A stretch of 64,000 nucleotides of DNA from Streptomyces sp. SA15 (lineage in GTDB: Bacteria; Actinomycetota; Actinomycetes; Streptomycetales; Streptomycetaceae): NCBI RefSeq assembly GCF_002291145.1, contig NZ_NTGE01000040.1:62001-126000 (forward strand). Direction: 5' to 3'. The notes beneath the pieces are model-generated. The model did no database searches and had not been told where the DNA came from. It worked only from the letters and a program-made list of their open reading frames with translations. The position numbers and the translations under genes were made by a program. Shown here in pieces: positions 16,233 through 23,977 of the stretch (within the stretch, counting starts at the first letter, position 1; the number at the start of each line of letters is the position of its first letter).

Positions 16233-17864
16233 TCATTCCCGTCCGAGGACCTTCCGCAGTACCCCCGTCAGTGCCGCGGTCTCCTCGCCCTCGGGATCCG
16301 CGCCCGCCGACCGCCAGGCCACGAAACCGTCCGGCCGCACCAGCACGGCACCGTCGGGTCGCAGACCGCCGTAGCTCTCGGCCCAGCGGCCGTCCGGGTC
16401 CGCCAATGTGCCCGCCCCACCGCCCCCGCCCGACACCACCCGGCGCGCGGTGAGCTTCAGCCCCAGCTCGGCGGAGACCGCGACGGCGGCCGATATCCAC
16501 TCCCCGCCCCGCTCCCCGACCAGCAGCACGAAGTCGCGCCCGAACAGGTCGAGCGTGGAGAGAGGTTCGCCGCCGCGCGCGAGCACCACGTGCGGCGCGC
16601 GGGTCCCCGGTGCGCCGCGCAGCGCCCGCGGATCGGAGGCGACCGGAAGGGCCGCGGCCCCGGGATCCTCGACGACCGCGGCGGAACGGTACGCCTGGCC
16701 CGTCGTCACCGTCACCGCGTCCGCCGCGGCGGCCTGCTGCTCCGGAGTCGCGCTGCCGGAACGCACCGCGAGCTGCAGGGACCCCTGCTCGGCCGTGTAG
16801 ACCGCCACGGGCCGCCGCTCGGCGTCGTACGTCTCCACCAGCCCGGCCCCCGCGACACCGTCGACCACCAGCGCGAGCTTCCAGGCGAGGTTGTGGGCGT
16901 CGGCGATCCCGGTGTTGGCTCCGTAACCACCGGTCGGCGGAACGACATGGGCCGCGTCCCCGGCGAGCAGCACCCGCCCGTGGACGAAGCCCTCGGCGAC
17001 CTGCTCCGCCATGTCCCAGGGGAAGCGGGAGCGGATCGTCACCGCGACCCCGGGCGCCCCGATGGCGGCACCCACCAGCTCGGCGCAGCGGGCGTCGGTG
17101 AAGTCCTCGAGGCTCTCGCCGTCCTCGGGGCGGTACCCCACGATCAGCGTGCCCCCGGTCAGCGTGTCGTCGTGTACGAGGATCCCCGTGACCTGGGGGT
17201 TCTTCACATGGACGACGCTGTAGCGGCGCTCCCCCAGCACCGGCCGCAGATCCGCTGCGAACGCGATGCTCACATGGCGGGACAGGATCCCGCGCCCCTG
17301 CCGGGGAACCTTCAGCGCCTCCCGCACCCTGCTGCGCGGCCCGTCACAGGCCACCAGGTAGGAGCTGCGGAAGGTGCTGGTGCCACCGGCGCCGTCGCCC
17401 AGGACCGCCGTGACCCCGTCCGGGTCCTCCGCGAGGGACAGCAGCTCCGTACCGAACCTGAGGTCGGCGCCGAGTTCCACGGCGCGGTCCCGCAGCAGCG
17501 GCTCCAGCCGGTCCTGAGGAAGCAGGAGCAGCCGGGACGGGGTGAGGTCCGCCAGTTCGTCGTCGCCCTCCAGCTCCTCCTTGCTGAACAGCACGTCACC
17601 CGCCAGGGAGGTCACCCCGGCCCGGGTGCGGTGCGTCGCGAAACCCGCGGCCTCCCGCACGGCGGCATCCTCGACCCCGGCCTGACGCAGCAGTTCCCCG
17701 GTCCGGGGGTAGTAGCCGACGGCCCTGGGGTGGATGGAGGTGCCGGGATGCCGCTCCACCAGGGTGCAGCGGACCCCGTGGTGGGCCAGGAACACGGCGG
17801 CGGACAGACCGACCAAGCTGCCGCCGACGATCAGTACGGGTGCGCTGTCGGAATGGGAAGTCAT
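16233..17864 (-). CDS. Class A FAD-dependent aromatic monooxygenase (4)
   Basis: 543 residues from ATG at 17864 with GAGGGA upstream. FAD-binding VLIVGGSLVGLSAAVF, DG motif CDGPRSRVR (about 178), GD motif LLAGDAAHVVPPTGGYG (about 310), thioredoxin-like C-terminal domain. Same branch as monooxygenases 1 and 2. A Gly-rich insertion (SGGGGGAG, about 492) lies in the C-terminal domain. It is the last gene of a long minus-strand operon beginning at 23977. Confidence 0.9.
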   Translation of the reverse strand: MTSHSDSAPVLIVGGSLVGLSAAVFLAHHGVRCTLVERHPGTSIHPRAVGYYPRTGELLRQAGVEDAAVREAAGFATHRTRAGVTSLAGDVLFSKEELEGDDELADLTPSRLLLLPQDRLEPLLRDRAVELGADLRFGTELLSLAEDPDGVTAVLGDGAGGTSTFRSSYLVACDGPRSRVREALKVPRQGRGILSRHVSIAFAADLRPVLGERRYSVVHVKNPQVTGILVHDDTLTGGTLIVGYRPEDGESLEDFTDARCAELVGAAIGAPGVAVTIRSRFPWDMAEQVAEGFVHGRVLLAGDAAHVVPPTGGYGANTGIADAHNLAWKLALVVDGVAGAGLVETYDAERRPVAVYTAEQGSLQLAVRSGSATPEQQAAAADAVTVTTGQAYRSAAVVEDPGAAALPVASDPRALRGAPGTRAPHVVLARGGEPLSTLDLFGRDFVLLVGERGGEWISAAVAVSAELGLKLTARRVVSGGGGGAGTLADPDGRWAESYGGLRPDGAVLVRPDGFVAWRSAGADPEGEETAALTGVLRKVLGRE

Positions 17865-17922
17865 CGCGGAGTCCCTCTCTCGGTTCTCGACTCTCGGCTC
17901 TCGGTACGGACGTCGGACCTGC

Positions 17923-18762
17923 TCACGGGGTCGGCAGCCCTGCCCGGCCGAGCGCCAGGTAGTCGACGACCTCCCAGTGCTCCGCCACCTTCCCCTGCTC
18001 GATCCGGAACTGGTCGCAGGTACGCATCTCGAGGGGCAGACCGGAGGGGCCGCCGCCGCTCCAGGCCCCGGTGAGCGTCCCGGTCCAGGTCACGAAGACC
18101 ATCACCCGGTCGTCGGCGGCGACGATGTGGTCCACGGTGGTGACCAGGTCGGGGAAGGCCGCGATGTTGTCCGCGAAGAACGCCTTGAAGGCGTCGAGCC
18201 CGTCCGGCACGGCGTCGGTGCGCATGTTGTGGTGCCGGTAGTCCTGGTGGTAGTACCGCTCGGCGAGGTCCAGCCGGTGTTCGCTGAAGACGTCGCGGTA
18301 GGCGCCGAGCACCAGCTCCGCGTTGGCCCGCTCGGTGTCGCTGTGCGGTCCGTGCAACCCGGGAGCGGCCGGCTGACCGCTCTGTTCCGGCCCGCTGTCC
18401 ACGCCGTGCGCGGCGAGCACGTCCCGGTCGACCACGTTCCAGTGCTCGGCGACCCTGCCGCCCCGCAGGCGGTACAGCTCGGCGGTGTGCAGCCTGAACT
18501 CGGCTCCCGCACGGGTGCGCCCCGTCCACGTGGCGAACAGCATCACCCGGTCGTTGTCGGCCACCAGGTGGTCGATCTCCGCACTCAGCCCCGGGAACTC
18601 ACCGTCCGGCGTCTTCCAGTCCATCGGGTCGTGCTCGGTGAAGTCGGCGTGGAAGAAACGGCCGGCCTCCTCGAAGCGGTGCTCGCGGTAGAGCGTGCCG
18701 TACAGCTCGCGGACCAGCTCGGCGTTGCGCGTGCGCTGCCCGGCGGGGCTCACAGTGGTCAT
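17923..18762 (-). CDS. Tandem double SnoaL-like (NTF2-fold) protein
   Basis: 279 residues from ATG at 18762 (AGAGGA upstream). Two SnoaL-like domains are fused head to tail: about 10-120 (AELVRELYGTLYREHRFEEA, HADFTEHDP, GGRVAEHWNVVD) and about 140-270 (AELVLGAYRDVFSEHRLDLA, HQDYRHHNM, QGKVAEHWEVVD). SnoaL-fold proteins act as polyketide cyclases, hydratases or hydroxylase partners, usually as single-domain homodimers. A fused pseudo-dimer with diverged halves may have one active and one structural site. It lies 58 bases before FAD monooxygenase 4. Confidence 0.8.
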   Translation of the reverse strand: MTTVSPAGQRTRNAELVRELYGTLYREHRFEEAGRFFHADFTEHDPMDWKTPDGEFPGLSAEIDHLVADNDRVMLFATWTGRTRAGAEFRLHTAELYRLRGGRVAEHWNVVDRDVLAAHGVDSGPEQSGQPAAPGLHGPHSDTERANAELVLGAYRDVFSEHRLDLAERYYHQDYRHHNMRTDAVPDGLDAFKAFFADNIAAFPDLVTTVDHIVAADDRVMVFVTWTGTLTGAWSGGGPSGLPLEMRTCDQFRIEQGKVAEHWEVVDYLALGRAGLPTP

Positions 18763-18770
18763 GGGTTCCT

Positions 18771-18820
18771 CTCGGATCGGCTCGGGTCGGCTCGGGTCGG
18801 CTCGGGTCGGCTCGGATCGG
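18771..18820. repeat. Five tandem copies of a 10-bp repeat before the SnoaL-like gene
   Basis: CTCGGRTCGG is repeated exactly five times, with A at position 6 in the first and last units and G in the three middle ones. It occupies most of the 80-base gap between the GNAT stop and the SnoaL start, ending 8 bases upstream of that start codon. It probably arose by slippage. Confidence 0.9.
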
Positions 18821-18842
18821 TGGGGGGCGGCCCGCCGGGCGT

Positions 18843-19808
18843 TCAGGCAGCCTTGAGCGCGTACGTCGACCAGTGGGAGTCGGCCTCGAAGCCGAGCTTC
18901 CTGTTGAGCGCGACGACGGCGGTGTTGGCGGTGTCGTTGAAGACCTGGACCAGAGCGAGGCGGCCGTTCTCCCGGGCCGCCCTCAGCAGCAGTTCGGCCT
19001 TCAGCCAGGTGGCCAGGCCCCGACGCCGGTGCTGCGGAAGCACCAGCGTCTCGCCGGCGTCCGCCATCGGGCTGTCCCGCACGAACAGGGTGCTGTAGGC
19101 GACGATCTCGCTGCCGTGCTCGGGCAGGGCCGCCACCACGTAGGGGCGGTGTCCGGCCCGTTCCGCCTCGGCCTCCCGCGCCCGTACGTCGGCGGCCGAC
19201 GGACGGCGTACCCGGGCCTGGCCGTTGACCCGCTCCTCCAGACCGCTCCAGGCCCGCGCGTAGGACTCGACGAGGTCGTCGGGGCAGGGCCCGTTCCACG
19301 ACACGAGCCGGTACCCCGGCACCGGCCGGGCGACCGCGGCCTCCAGCACGGCACGGGCGGGTCCGGCCGGCCGCAGCCGGTTGCGCACGCTCTCGCCGAT
19401 GAGGTCCGCACCGAGCTCCGCCGCGAAGCGCTCACCGGCCGCCGCCCTCGGAGCGTCGGCCAGCAACAGCTCCCGCCCCCGCTCCCGCAGGGCCGCCAGC
19501 CCCGCGACCGCCAGCGCCCGCCCCGCGCCACGGCGCCGGAAGGCGGGAAACACCCACAGCGAACCGTGCCCGGGGCCGGCCGGATCACCAAGGTCGAGGC
19601 CGAGCTTCAGCACTCCGGCCGGGGTGTCGCCGTCGTATGCGACGAGGACCAGCCGCTCCGTACCATGGCGGCGCTGAAACAGCCGCGCGAGCAGCGCCTC
19701 CGTCACCGGTGGATCGGCGGGCAGTTCCAGACTCATGGTCTCCCGGAAGCCGGGGAGCAGGGCGGCGATGGTCGCCGGGGCGTCGCCGTCGAGGCTGCGA
19801 ATCTTCAT
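18843..19808 (-). CDS. Double GNAT-domain N-acetyltransferase-like protein
   Basis: 321 residues with two GNAT folds. The N-terminal one (about 45-140) has acetyl-CoA loop FRRRGAGRALAVAG. The C-terminal one (about 175-320) has LPQHRRRGLATWLKAELL and a final NRKLGFEADSHW. The layout resembles mycothiol synthase-like tandem GNAT proteins. Its role in this cluster is unknown; acetyl transfer to an amine or a resistance function are both possible. ATG at 19808 lacks a clear ribosome site; a GTG nine bases upstream is an alternative start. It follows the ferredoxin gene by 88 bases. Confidence 0.75.
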   Translation of the reverse strand: MKIRSLDGDAPATIAALLPGFRETMSLELPADPPVTEALLARLFQRRHGTERLVLVAYDGDTPAGVLKLGLDLGDPAGPGHGSLWVFPAFRRRGAGRALAVAGLAALRERGRELLLADAPRAAAGERFAAELGADLIGESVRNRLRPAGPARAVLEAAVARPVPGYRLVSWNGPCPDDLVESYARAWSGLEERVNGQARVRRPSAADVRAREAEAERAGHRPYVVAALPEHGSEIVAYSTLFVRDSPMADAGETLVLPQHRRRGLATWLKAELLLRAARENGRLALVQVFNDTANTAVVALNRKLGFEADSHWSTYALKAA

Positions 19809-19896
19809 GGCCCACACTGTGTGCCCCCGCTCTCGAAGCGCCGTCGAGGAGAACTCGACAGCGCACGAGCGCGGGGGCGGGGCGGGCCGGTTGGGC

Positions 19897-20091
19897 TCAC
19901 TCGTCGTGCAGGGTGATGGCCTGCACCGGGCAGGCCCGGGCCGCCTCCTCCACCCCGGGGTCACCGATCTGTTCGGCCCCGCCCGGCAGCAGCTGCCCCA
20001 CGCCGTCCTCGTCCTGGGTGAACACCTCGGGAGCCGTCATGGCGCACATGGCGGCACCGATGCACCGGTCCGTCGCGACCCTGATGCCCAT
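19897..20091 (-). CDS. [3Fe-4S] ferredoxin, orphaned from its P450
   Basis: 64 residues from ATG at 20091 (GGGGGA upstream). Cysteines C10, C16 and the C-terminal CP pair (C54) with CIGAAMC spacing give the three-cysteine pattern of Streptomyces [3Fe-4S] ferredoxins that feed electrons to cytochromes P450. Acidic and small, as is typical. Its natural partner directly upstream is the P450 remnant at 20106-20347, which ends 14 bases before this start. It could now serve another P450 elsewhere or be a leftover. Confidence 0.88.
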   Translation of the reverse strand: MGIRVATDRCIGAAMCAMTAPEVFTQDEDGVGQLLPGGAEQIGDPGVEEAARACPVQAITLHDE

Positions 20092-20105
20092 ACCTGATCC
20101 CCCAC

Positions 20106-20347
20106 TCACCATTCGACGGGAAGTTCGGCGACGCCCTGCGGCACGTACGGGGCGTTCAAGGGCAGTTGGTCGGAGCGGAGCGGAACCCGCAGGCCCGGGA
20201 TGCGCCGGAAGAGGGCAGCGTGACCTTGGTGAGGGGACCGCGCTCGCACAACTCCTCGTAGCCGACGGGCATCTGGTAGGGGCAGGCCCGGGTCATCGGA
20301 CAGGCCGGCGCCTCGGTCCCTGCGGCCGGCCTGGCGGTCTGCGTCAT
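20106..20347 (-). pseudogene. Cytochrome P450 remnant with large internal deletion
   Basis: From ATG at 20347 (GGAGG upstream) the frame reads a typical P450 N-terminus (ACPMTRACPYQMPVGYEEL, then ERGPLTKVTLP). It then passes abruptly into a second frame that encodes a typical P450 C-terminus (LFRRIPGLRVPLRSDQL and the final VAELPVEW before TGA at 20106). About 80 codons remain of roughly 400; the I-helix, ExxR and heme-binding Cys are all missing. In the first frame translation stops after 62 residues. The gene is dead by internal deletion plus frameshift, yet sits exactly where a P450-ferredoxin pair would be. Confidence 0.85.
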
Positions 20348-20463
20348 GGTGTGCCTCCTGGGTCGGTTCCCGGCACAGGCCATTGAGCCCCGCCGCGATC
20401 GAGGGCCCTTGGAAGATCCCTGGAGGCGACGGGGCTCGGTGCGGCGTAACGGCGGGGCCGCGT

Positions 20464-21237
20464 TCAGGCTCCGCCCGTCACCCGCAGCGTCTCGCCATTG
20501 GTGTTGCCGTTGGCGGCCGAGCCGAGGAAGACGACGGCTCGGGCCACGTCCTCCGGCTCGGACATCCGGCCCGACGGCAGGCTCTTGCCCTTCTCCTCCA
20601 GGAATCCGGGCGGCACATGCGCCCGCACCGTCTCGGTGCTGGTCTGCCCCGGCACCACCATGTTGACCAGGATCCCGTCGGGCCCCAGCTCCCAGGCCAG
20701 GCTCCGCATCAGCCCGAACAGCGCGGACTTGCCCGCGCCGTACGCTCCCGCGCCCGCCTTCCCCGCGTCCGCCAGGCCCGCGCCGAGCAGCACGACCCGG
20801 CCCCACGGGCGGCCGCGCATCCACGGCAGCGCCGCCTGCAGTGTGTGGAACACGGCCTCGACGGAGTTCCGCAGCACCTCCTGCCACTGCTTCGCCGGCA
20901 CGTCCTCGAAGCGCGGCACCGGCCGGCCGGGGCGCGGAATCGCCTCGCTCCAGACCACCGCGTTGGCCACCAGCACGTCGATGCCGCCCCACTCCTCGGC
21001 GACCCGGCCCACAGCGTCCCGTATGCACTGCTCGTCGGCCAGGTCGTAGCGCACCACCAGCGAGGTGCCGCCCGCCTCGGTCACCAGCCGTGCCGTCTCC
21101 CGGGCACCGTCCTCGTTCGAGTGGTACGTGATCGCGACCCTGGCCCTCTCCTCGCCGTACGCCACGGCCGTCGCCCGGCCGATGCCCGAGGAGGCGCCGG
21201 TGACCAGCACCACCTTGTTCCGCAGATCCGTCCTCAT
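20464..21237 (-). CDS. Short-chain dehydrogenase/reductase lacking the catalytic serine
   Basis: 257 residues. Classical SDR: cofactor loop TGASSGIG (13-20), NA motif VANA (90-93), N124, and YGAGK (Y166, K170). Aligned without gaps to FabG-type ketoreductases, the catalytic Ser position (13 residues before Tyr) is Ala153 in LLGAGLADAG. Such enzymes reduce polyketide ketones; loss of Ser usually cuts activity strongly, so this may be a slow, altered or non-catalytic member. The ATG overlaps the stop of the FAD oxidase upstream (ATGA). Confidence 0.85.
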   Translation of the reverse strand: MRTDLRNKVVLVTGASSGIGRATAVAYGEERARVAITYHSNEDGARETARLVTEAGGTSLVVRYDLADEQCIRDAVGRVAEEWGGIDVLVANAVVWSEAIPRPGRPVPRFEDVPAKQWQEVLRNSVEAVFHTLQAALPWMRGRPWGRVVLLGAGLADAGKAGAGAYGAGKSALFGLMRSLAWELGPDGILVNMVVPGQTSTETVRAHVPPGFLEEKGKSLPSGRMSEPEDVARAVVFLGSAANGNTNGETLRVTGGA

Positions 21238-22685
21238 GACTCCACCTCGGTGGTCGGGGCGCTGTGGCCGATGCTCTGGGCGTGCCGGAAGAAGTCCTCC
21301 GGGTCGTAGGCCCGCTTCACCTCGCGCAGCCGGGCTCGGTTCTCGCCGAAGTACTCCGTCTCCCAGTGCTCGCTCACCCGGGAACTGGGAAAGTTGATGT
21401 ACGAGCCGCAGGCGAGCGGTGCGAGAGCCACCGCCGCCCGGTCGGCCAGGGCGGTCAGCCGCGCCGGGGCCGCCGGGTCCGTGGCCGCGTCACGGCAGGC
21501 GAACTGATAGCCGATCAGGAACCGTGCGTCCCGGTGGGCGTAGGCGGTCGCGGTCCGCGGCACCCGGTTCGCCGCGCCGCCCAGCGCGATGCACAGCAGG
21601 TAGCGCTCCTGGCCCACCGCGTCCAGCGCGGGATCCCAGGCGTCGAGCAGCGCCGCCGACTCGGCCCGGGTCGCCGCCCGGCCGGTGAGCCGGTAGCTCT
21701 GCCGGGTGTACGGATGCCGGTGCCCCTCGGCTTCGGGGCCGGTACCGGTGCGATGGCACTGGGCCACGGTCTTCGAGCCGCACAGCGCCTCGTGCATCAC
21801 CTCGGCGTACCCGCCCCGCGGGCCGACGGTCCTGCTCAGCGGTTTGCTCCCGGCCCGCTCCGCCAGCTCGTCCAGGGCGGCCCGCACCTCCTCGGCCGTT
21901 CCCAGGTGCACACCCCAGACCCGGACCACGGGGCGCCCGCCGGGCCCGAACATGCCCGGCAGCACCACCAGCGAGGTGCCGAGCTCGTCGGGACCCTCGA
22001 CGGCCCACTCCTGCCAGGCCGTCAGCACCTCCACCGCGTCCTCGTACGCCCAGAGCGTCTCGAAGCCGGTCATCTCCGCCGCGTCGACCGGGCTCACCTC
22101 GAACTCCGTGACGACCCCGAAGGTGCCCCCTCCGCCGCCGCGCAGCGCCCAGTGAAGATCGGGTTCCTCGGTGGCCGAGCAGCGCACGGTCCGGCCGTCC
22201 GCGAGCACCACGCGCGCCGCGGTGACCCGGTCGCTGCCCAGCCCGAACTTCCTCGTCTGCCAGCCGATTCCGCCGCCGGTCAGAAACCCGCCCGCGCTGA
22301 CCGTGGGAAACGTGCCGGTGACGATCTGCCGGTGCCGGGACCGCAGGGCGTCCAGCGCGTCCAGTGACAGGGCGCCCGCCCCGAGACGCACCACGGACCC
22401 CTCGGCCACGGCGTGGTCCATCCGGGACAGGTCGACGACCAGCCCCTCGCCGGTCGACCAGCCGTTGAAGCTGTGGCCGCCGCCCCGGATGTGCAGGCGC
22501 AGCCCCTGCTCCCGGGCGTGGCGCACGCAGAGCGCGATGTCCCGCTCGGAGGCGCAGTACGCGACGGCGTGCGGCTCGATCGTGTCGTACTCGGTGTTCT
22601 GCAACTGTCTGGCCAGGGCGAAGCCCGTGTCGTCCGGCAGGACCAGTTCGCCGCCGATCCGGTCCCGCAGCGCCGCCGCCCGCAT
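21234..22685 (-). CDS. Berberine-bridge-type FAD-linked oxidase
   Basis: 483 residues. FAD-binding PCMH domain (about 35-205) with RGGGHSFNGWS, whose His (about residue 70) is the usual 8-alpha histidyl-FAD site, and GGFLTGGGIGWQTRKFGLG. A C-terminal BBE domain (YFGENRARLREVKRAYDPEDFF) is present. The second covalent FAD site, a Cys before PTVG in bicovalent members, is Phe here (FPTVS), so only one covalent link is expected. These enzymes oxidise alcohols or form C-C/C-O bonds in polyketide tailoring. TGATG overlap with the gene upstream, ATGA overlap with the SDR downstream. Confidence 0.88.
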   Translation of the reverse strand: MRAAALRDRIGGELVLPDDTGFALARQLQNTEYDTIEPHAVAYCASERDIALCVRHAREQGLRLHIRGGGHSFNGWSTGEGLVVDLSRMDHAVAEGSVVRLGAGALSLDALDALRSRHRQIVTGTFPTVSAGGFLTGGGIGWQTRKFGLGSDRVTAARVVLADGRTVRCSATEEPDLHWALRGGGGGTFGVVTEFEVSPVDAAEMTGFETLWAYEDAVEVLTAWQEWAVEGPDELGTSLVVLPGMFGPGGRPVVRVWGVHLGTAEEVRAALDELAERAGSKPLSRTVGPRGGYAEVMHEALCGSKTVAQCHRTGTGPEAEGHRHPYTRQSYRLTGRAATRAESAALLDAWDPALDAVGQERYLLCIALGGAANRVPRTATAYAHRDARFLIGYQFACRDAATDPAAPARLTALADRAAVALAPLACGSYINFPSSRVSEHWETEYFGENRARLREVKRAYDPEDFFRHAQSIGHSAPTTEVES

Positions 22686-23053
22686 CAGTCGTCGATGCCG
22701 AACTTGCCGGCGGTCACCTTGGAGCCCGCGTGGCCGCGCAACTTGGTGCCCTGCGGGTCGAAGAACTCGGCGCCGCCGGTGCCCTGCCACTCGGTGTCCG
22801 AGACGAACTCGCCCGACACCCGGACATGGGCCTCGCCGACATGCTTGCCCTCGGGGTCGGCGGCCAGGATATGGAAGCCGTACTCGAAGGTGTCGGGGCC
22901 GGTGGAACGCCAGGTGCCGAGGCCGATGTTCTTCGTGTTCAGCTGGGTGGAGACGACCGTGCCGTCCGCCGAGAAGGACACGAGTCCGGGGACGGCCTTT
23001 CCGTCGTCGTCCAGCTGCGTGGTCCAGGTGCCGACCAGACGTGCGTCGCTCAT
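22685..23053 (-). CDS. Small lipocalin-like beta-barrel protein, function unknown
   Basis: 122 residues from ATG at 23053 with GAGGAG upstream. The N-terminal LVGTWTTQLDDDGK and alternating hydrophobic strands (LVSFSADGTVVST, GTWRSTGPDTFEYGF, EAHVRVSGEFVSDTEW) suggest a lipocalin-like or AttH-type small barrel. I do not recognise a specific family. It overlaps both neighbours by one base (TGATG), so it is tightly coupled to the FAD oxidase and may be a cyclase, a carrier or an accessory subunit. Confidence 0.6.
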   Translation of the reverse strand: MSDARLVGTWTTQLDDDGKAVPGLVSFSADGTVVSTQLNTKNIGLGTWRSTGPDTFEYGFHILAADPEGKHVGEAHVRVSGEFVSDTEWQGTGGAEFFDPQGTKLRGHAGSKVTAGKFGIDD

Positions 23054-23358
23054 CACAGTTCTCCTCGGGAGGTGGGATGTTGCGGCCAGGCTTCCGGCCT
23101 GCCCTGGAGACGCGCTCGAGACGTCCTGTAGGTGGGCGGCTCGACCTCCGAAGGGCGATGGACGGGCCCCGACTCCGGATGCCAGAGGGCGGCCACATGC
23201 ATGGAGCCGAGCGCGACCAGGGCCCTGTACGACGGGCGCAGGCCGTAACGCACCAGCCCCCGCCACAGGGCGCCGAGGACGGTGCCGCCGTCCTGGACGA
23301 CGATCTTGTCGGGGTGCCCCTCGGGCAGGAACTCGGGATTGAACGGACGAAGCGACAC
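23053..23358 (-). CDS. Uncharacterised 101-residue protein in the tailoring operon
   Basis: GTG start at 23358, five bases after AAGGAG. The sequence begins VSLRPFNPEFLPEGHPDKIV and carries a short hydrophobic stretch (about 50-65, YRALVALGSMHVAAL) and a basic, Pro-rich tail. I recognise no family. Translational coupling by TGATG to the lipocalin-like gene and a GC-rich, codon-biased frame support it as a real gene of the operon. Confidence 0.6.
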   Translation of the reverse strand: MSLRPFNPEFLPEGHPDKIVVQDGGTVLGALWRGLVRYGLRPSYRALVALGSMHVAALWHPESGPVHRPSEVEPPTYRTSRARLQGRPEAWPQHPTSRGEL

Positions 23359-23362
23359 GATG

Positions 23363-23389
23363 CTCCTTGGCTTCCTTGGGTTCCTTGGG
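23363..23389. repeat. Three tandem 9-bp units carrying Shine-Dalgarno-like AAGGA
   Basis: On the coding (minus) strand, CCCAAGGAA, CCCAAGGAA and GCCAAGGAG follow each other directly before the GTG at 23358. Each unit contains AAGGA, so three potential ribosome sites are lined up; the last has correct spacing. Confidence 0.8.
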
Positions 23390-23425
23390 TTCGCTGGTAT
23401 GAGAGGCCTGCGTCCTCGGGGCGGG

Positions 23426-23977
23426 TCAGGCCGCGCAGACGGCCATCTCCAGGCCGCCGTCGATGGGAAGGGGCAGCGAGACATAGCCGCTGCCGGGAAC
23501 CCGGACGTGGGTCAGGAACTCCGCGCCCCGCGCCGGAACGTCACGGACGCCGTACGCCACCACCACAGCTCCCGGCAGCATCCTGGGCTCCACCAGCCTC
23601 AGCAGCGTCAGGAAGGACTCCGGCGGACCACCGAGCAGCAGCAGGTCGACCGGCCCGGGGACGGTCGGCAGCAACCGTTCCGGACTGCCCACCCGCACCT
23701 GCGCGTACCGCCCGAGCCCGGCCTTCTCGACCGCCGCGGCGGCCACCTCGGCGCGTACGGTGTCCGGCTCGCAGCACATGACCCGGCCACGCCCGTTCTC
23801 CCTCAGGGCCGCGGCGATCCGGACCGTGGACGACTCGTCCGGACAGCCGGCCTGGAGCACGTTGAGCGGTCCGGCCGCCAGCACCAGCTGCCGGAGCAGG
23901 GTGGCGGTGGCGGCTTCACGGTGAGGCACGGCGAAGGATTCGGTGGAAGGTTCGGCGGAACATACGGCATCGGGCAT
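23426..23977 (-). CDS. SAM-dependent methyltransferase (3), class I small type
   Basis: 183 residues from ATG at 23977 with GGGGAG upstream. The Rossmann core starts with VLQAGCPDESSTVRIAAAL (about 40) in place of the usual glycine-rich motif I, then MCCEPDTVRAEVAAAAVEKA (acidic residue binding ribose) and VDLLLLGGPPESFLTLLRL. This looks like the caffeoyl-CoA OMT/rhamnosyl OMT group (PF13578-like). First gene of the long minus-strand operon and the rightmost gene of the cluster. Confidence 0.75.
   Translation of the reverse strand: MPDAVCSAEPSTESFAVPHREAATATLLRQLVLAAGPLNVLQAGCPDESSTVRIAAALRENGRGRVMCCEPDTVRAEVAAAAVEKAGLGRYAQVRVGSPERLLPTVPGPVDLLLLGGPPESFLTLLRLVEPRMLPGAVVVAYGVRDVPARGAEFLTHVRVPGSGYVSLPLPIDGGLEMAVCAA

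Noticed and set aside
15602..16500. Open frames across the spacer after the MarR gene
   Set aside because: Low-complexity Gly/Arg/Pro translations without ribosome sites or known motifs; GC-rich repeats explain them.
18771..18820. Possible CRISPR-like array
   Set aside because: Units are 10 bases and directly adjacent, without spacers or cas genes; a simple tandem repeat.
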